NCBI GenBank assembly: GCA_033239725.1
Contig: BTCW01000017.1
Coordinates: forward strand, 25,785,501-25,849,500
Source: Echinochloa phyllopogon
Lineage: Eukaryota; Streptophyta; Magnoliopsida; Poales; Poaceae
Length of the DNA: 64,000 nt
Direction of reading: 5' to 3'
Both the position numbers and the translations under genes were made by a program. The notes below the pieces were generated by a model, which was not told the DNA's origin, searched no databases, and saw only the letters and a program-made list of their open reading frames with translations. Of this stretch, positions 63,551 to 64,000 are shown piece after piece; position 1 is the stretch's first letter, and each line of letters starts with the position of its first letter.

Positions 63551-64000
63551 ATTTAATGCACCGATTCGGGTAGGAAACGAAACGATGCACGGAATCAGCT
63601 AGAAACGAAACAAAGTCACCCAATTAACTTTTTTTGGACCCAATAGTGATGTTTTGGTTCGTTTGGGACAGTTTCGTTAGTGCACCGAAAACCATGCCGG
63701 GGTTGCATTTAATGCACCGATTCGGGTCGGAAACGAAACGATGCACGGAATCAGCTAGAAACAAAACGAACGCACCCAATTCACTTTGTTGGACCCAATA
63801 GTGATGTTTTGGTTCGTTTGGGTCAGTTTTGTTATTGCACCGAAAACCATGCCGGGGTTGCATTTAATGCACCGATTCGGGTCGGAAACGAAACGATGCA
63901 CGGAATCAGCTAGAAACGAAACGAATGCACCCAATTCACTTTGTTGGACCCAGTAGTGATGTTTTGGTTCGTTTGGGTTAGTTTCGTTACTGCACCAAAA

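Larger units (their letters stand above)
49871..64000. repeat. Right ~155-bp satellite array, diverged variant set
   Basis: Same satellite family and same orientation as the left array, about 91 monomers, running off the window end. It begins in mid-monomer at cagtttcgttactgc, directly against the truncated LTR; the first two units (49871-50025 and 50026-50180) are exactly 155 bp. It carries variants not seen on the left: ctttgttggacc, the cccagtagtg form, cgtctagaaacgaaacaaacg, and a unit with caaagtcacccaattaac followed by a longer T-run (156 bp; near 51830, 52600, 56170, 57721, 60976 and 63611). The divergent cacataattcaa type and the gtcatccagaaatgaaacg type occur in both arrays, so the two share ancestry. 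Confidence 0.95.

Noticed and set aside
1..64000. tRNA, rRNA, telomere repeat or host gene
   Set aside because: No cloverleaf-like tRNA gene, no conserved rRNA segment, no TTTAGGG run and no host gene structure were seen. The only tRNA-related match is the 13-bp primer-binding site.

Overview
The window is plant nuclear DNA, most likely from a grass (Poaceae) centromere. About 53.7 kb of the 64 kb is one tandem satellite with a unit of about 155 bp (154-156 bp). Unit length, array purity and a partial resemblance, from memory, to the 'ttttggacc...agtg' part of grass centromeric repeats (CentO/CentC type) suggest centromeric or pericentromeric location. No species is assigned, because no alignment could be run.

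Layout. (1) 1-39610: an uninterrupted left satellite array of about 256 monomers, built from nested higher-order duplications with offsets of 1238, 1546, 1702, 2165, 2630, 2785, 2940 and 6652 bp, all whole multiples of the monomer. (2) 39611-49870: one plus-strand Ty3/gypsy LTR retrotransposon. It has a complete 3197-bp 5' LTR (39611-42807), an initiator-Met-tRNA primer-binding site (42811-42823), a gag-pol frame (43248-47765) broken by one in-frame TAG at codon 943, a polypurine tract (about 47764-47775), and a 3' LTR (47778-49870) cut off after 2093 bp. Domain order is Gag, zinc knuckle, protease, RT, RNase H, integrase, chromodomain-like C terminus. This is a chromovirus, best placed in the Tekay/Del group rather than the centromere-specific CRM group. 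(3) 49871-64000: a right satellite array of about 91 monomers of the same family but with a different set of sequence variants and its own offsets (1549, 1551, 3255 and 4806 bp).

There is no credible host protein-coding gene, tRNA, rRNA or CRISPR array. The many open frames in the satellite are by-products of the repeat. The retrotransposon is young (3 mismatches in 2093 aligned LTR bases). It was disabled after insertion by the stop codon and by loss of the 3' LTR end, and it sits exactly where one satellite 'dialect' gives way to another. That junction, and the rapid multi-kilobase turnover of the array, are the most interesting things here. I found no evidence for a new enzymatic or defence system.
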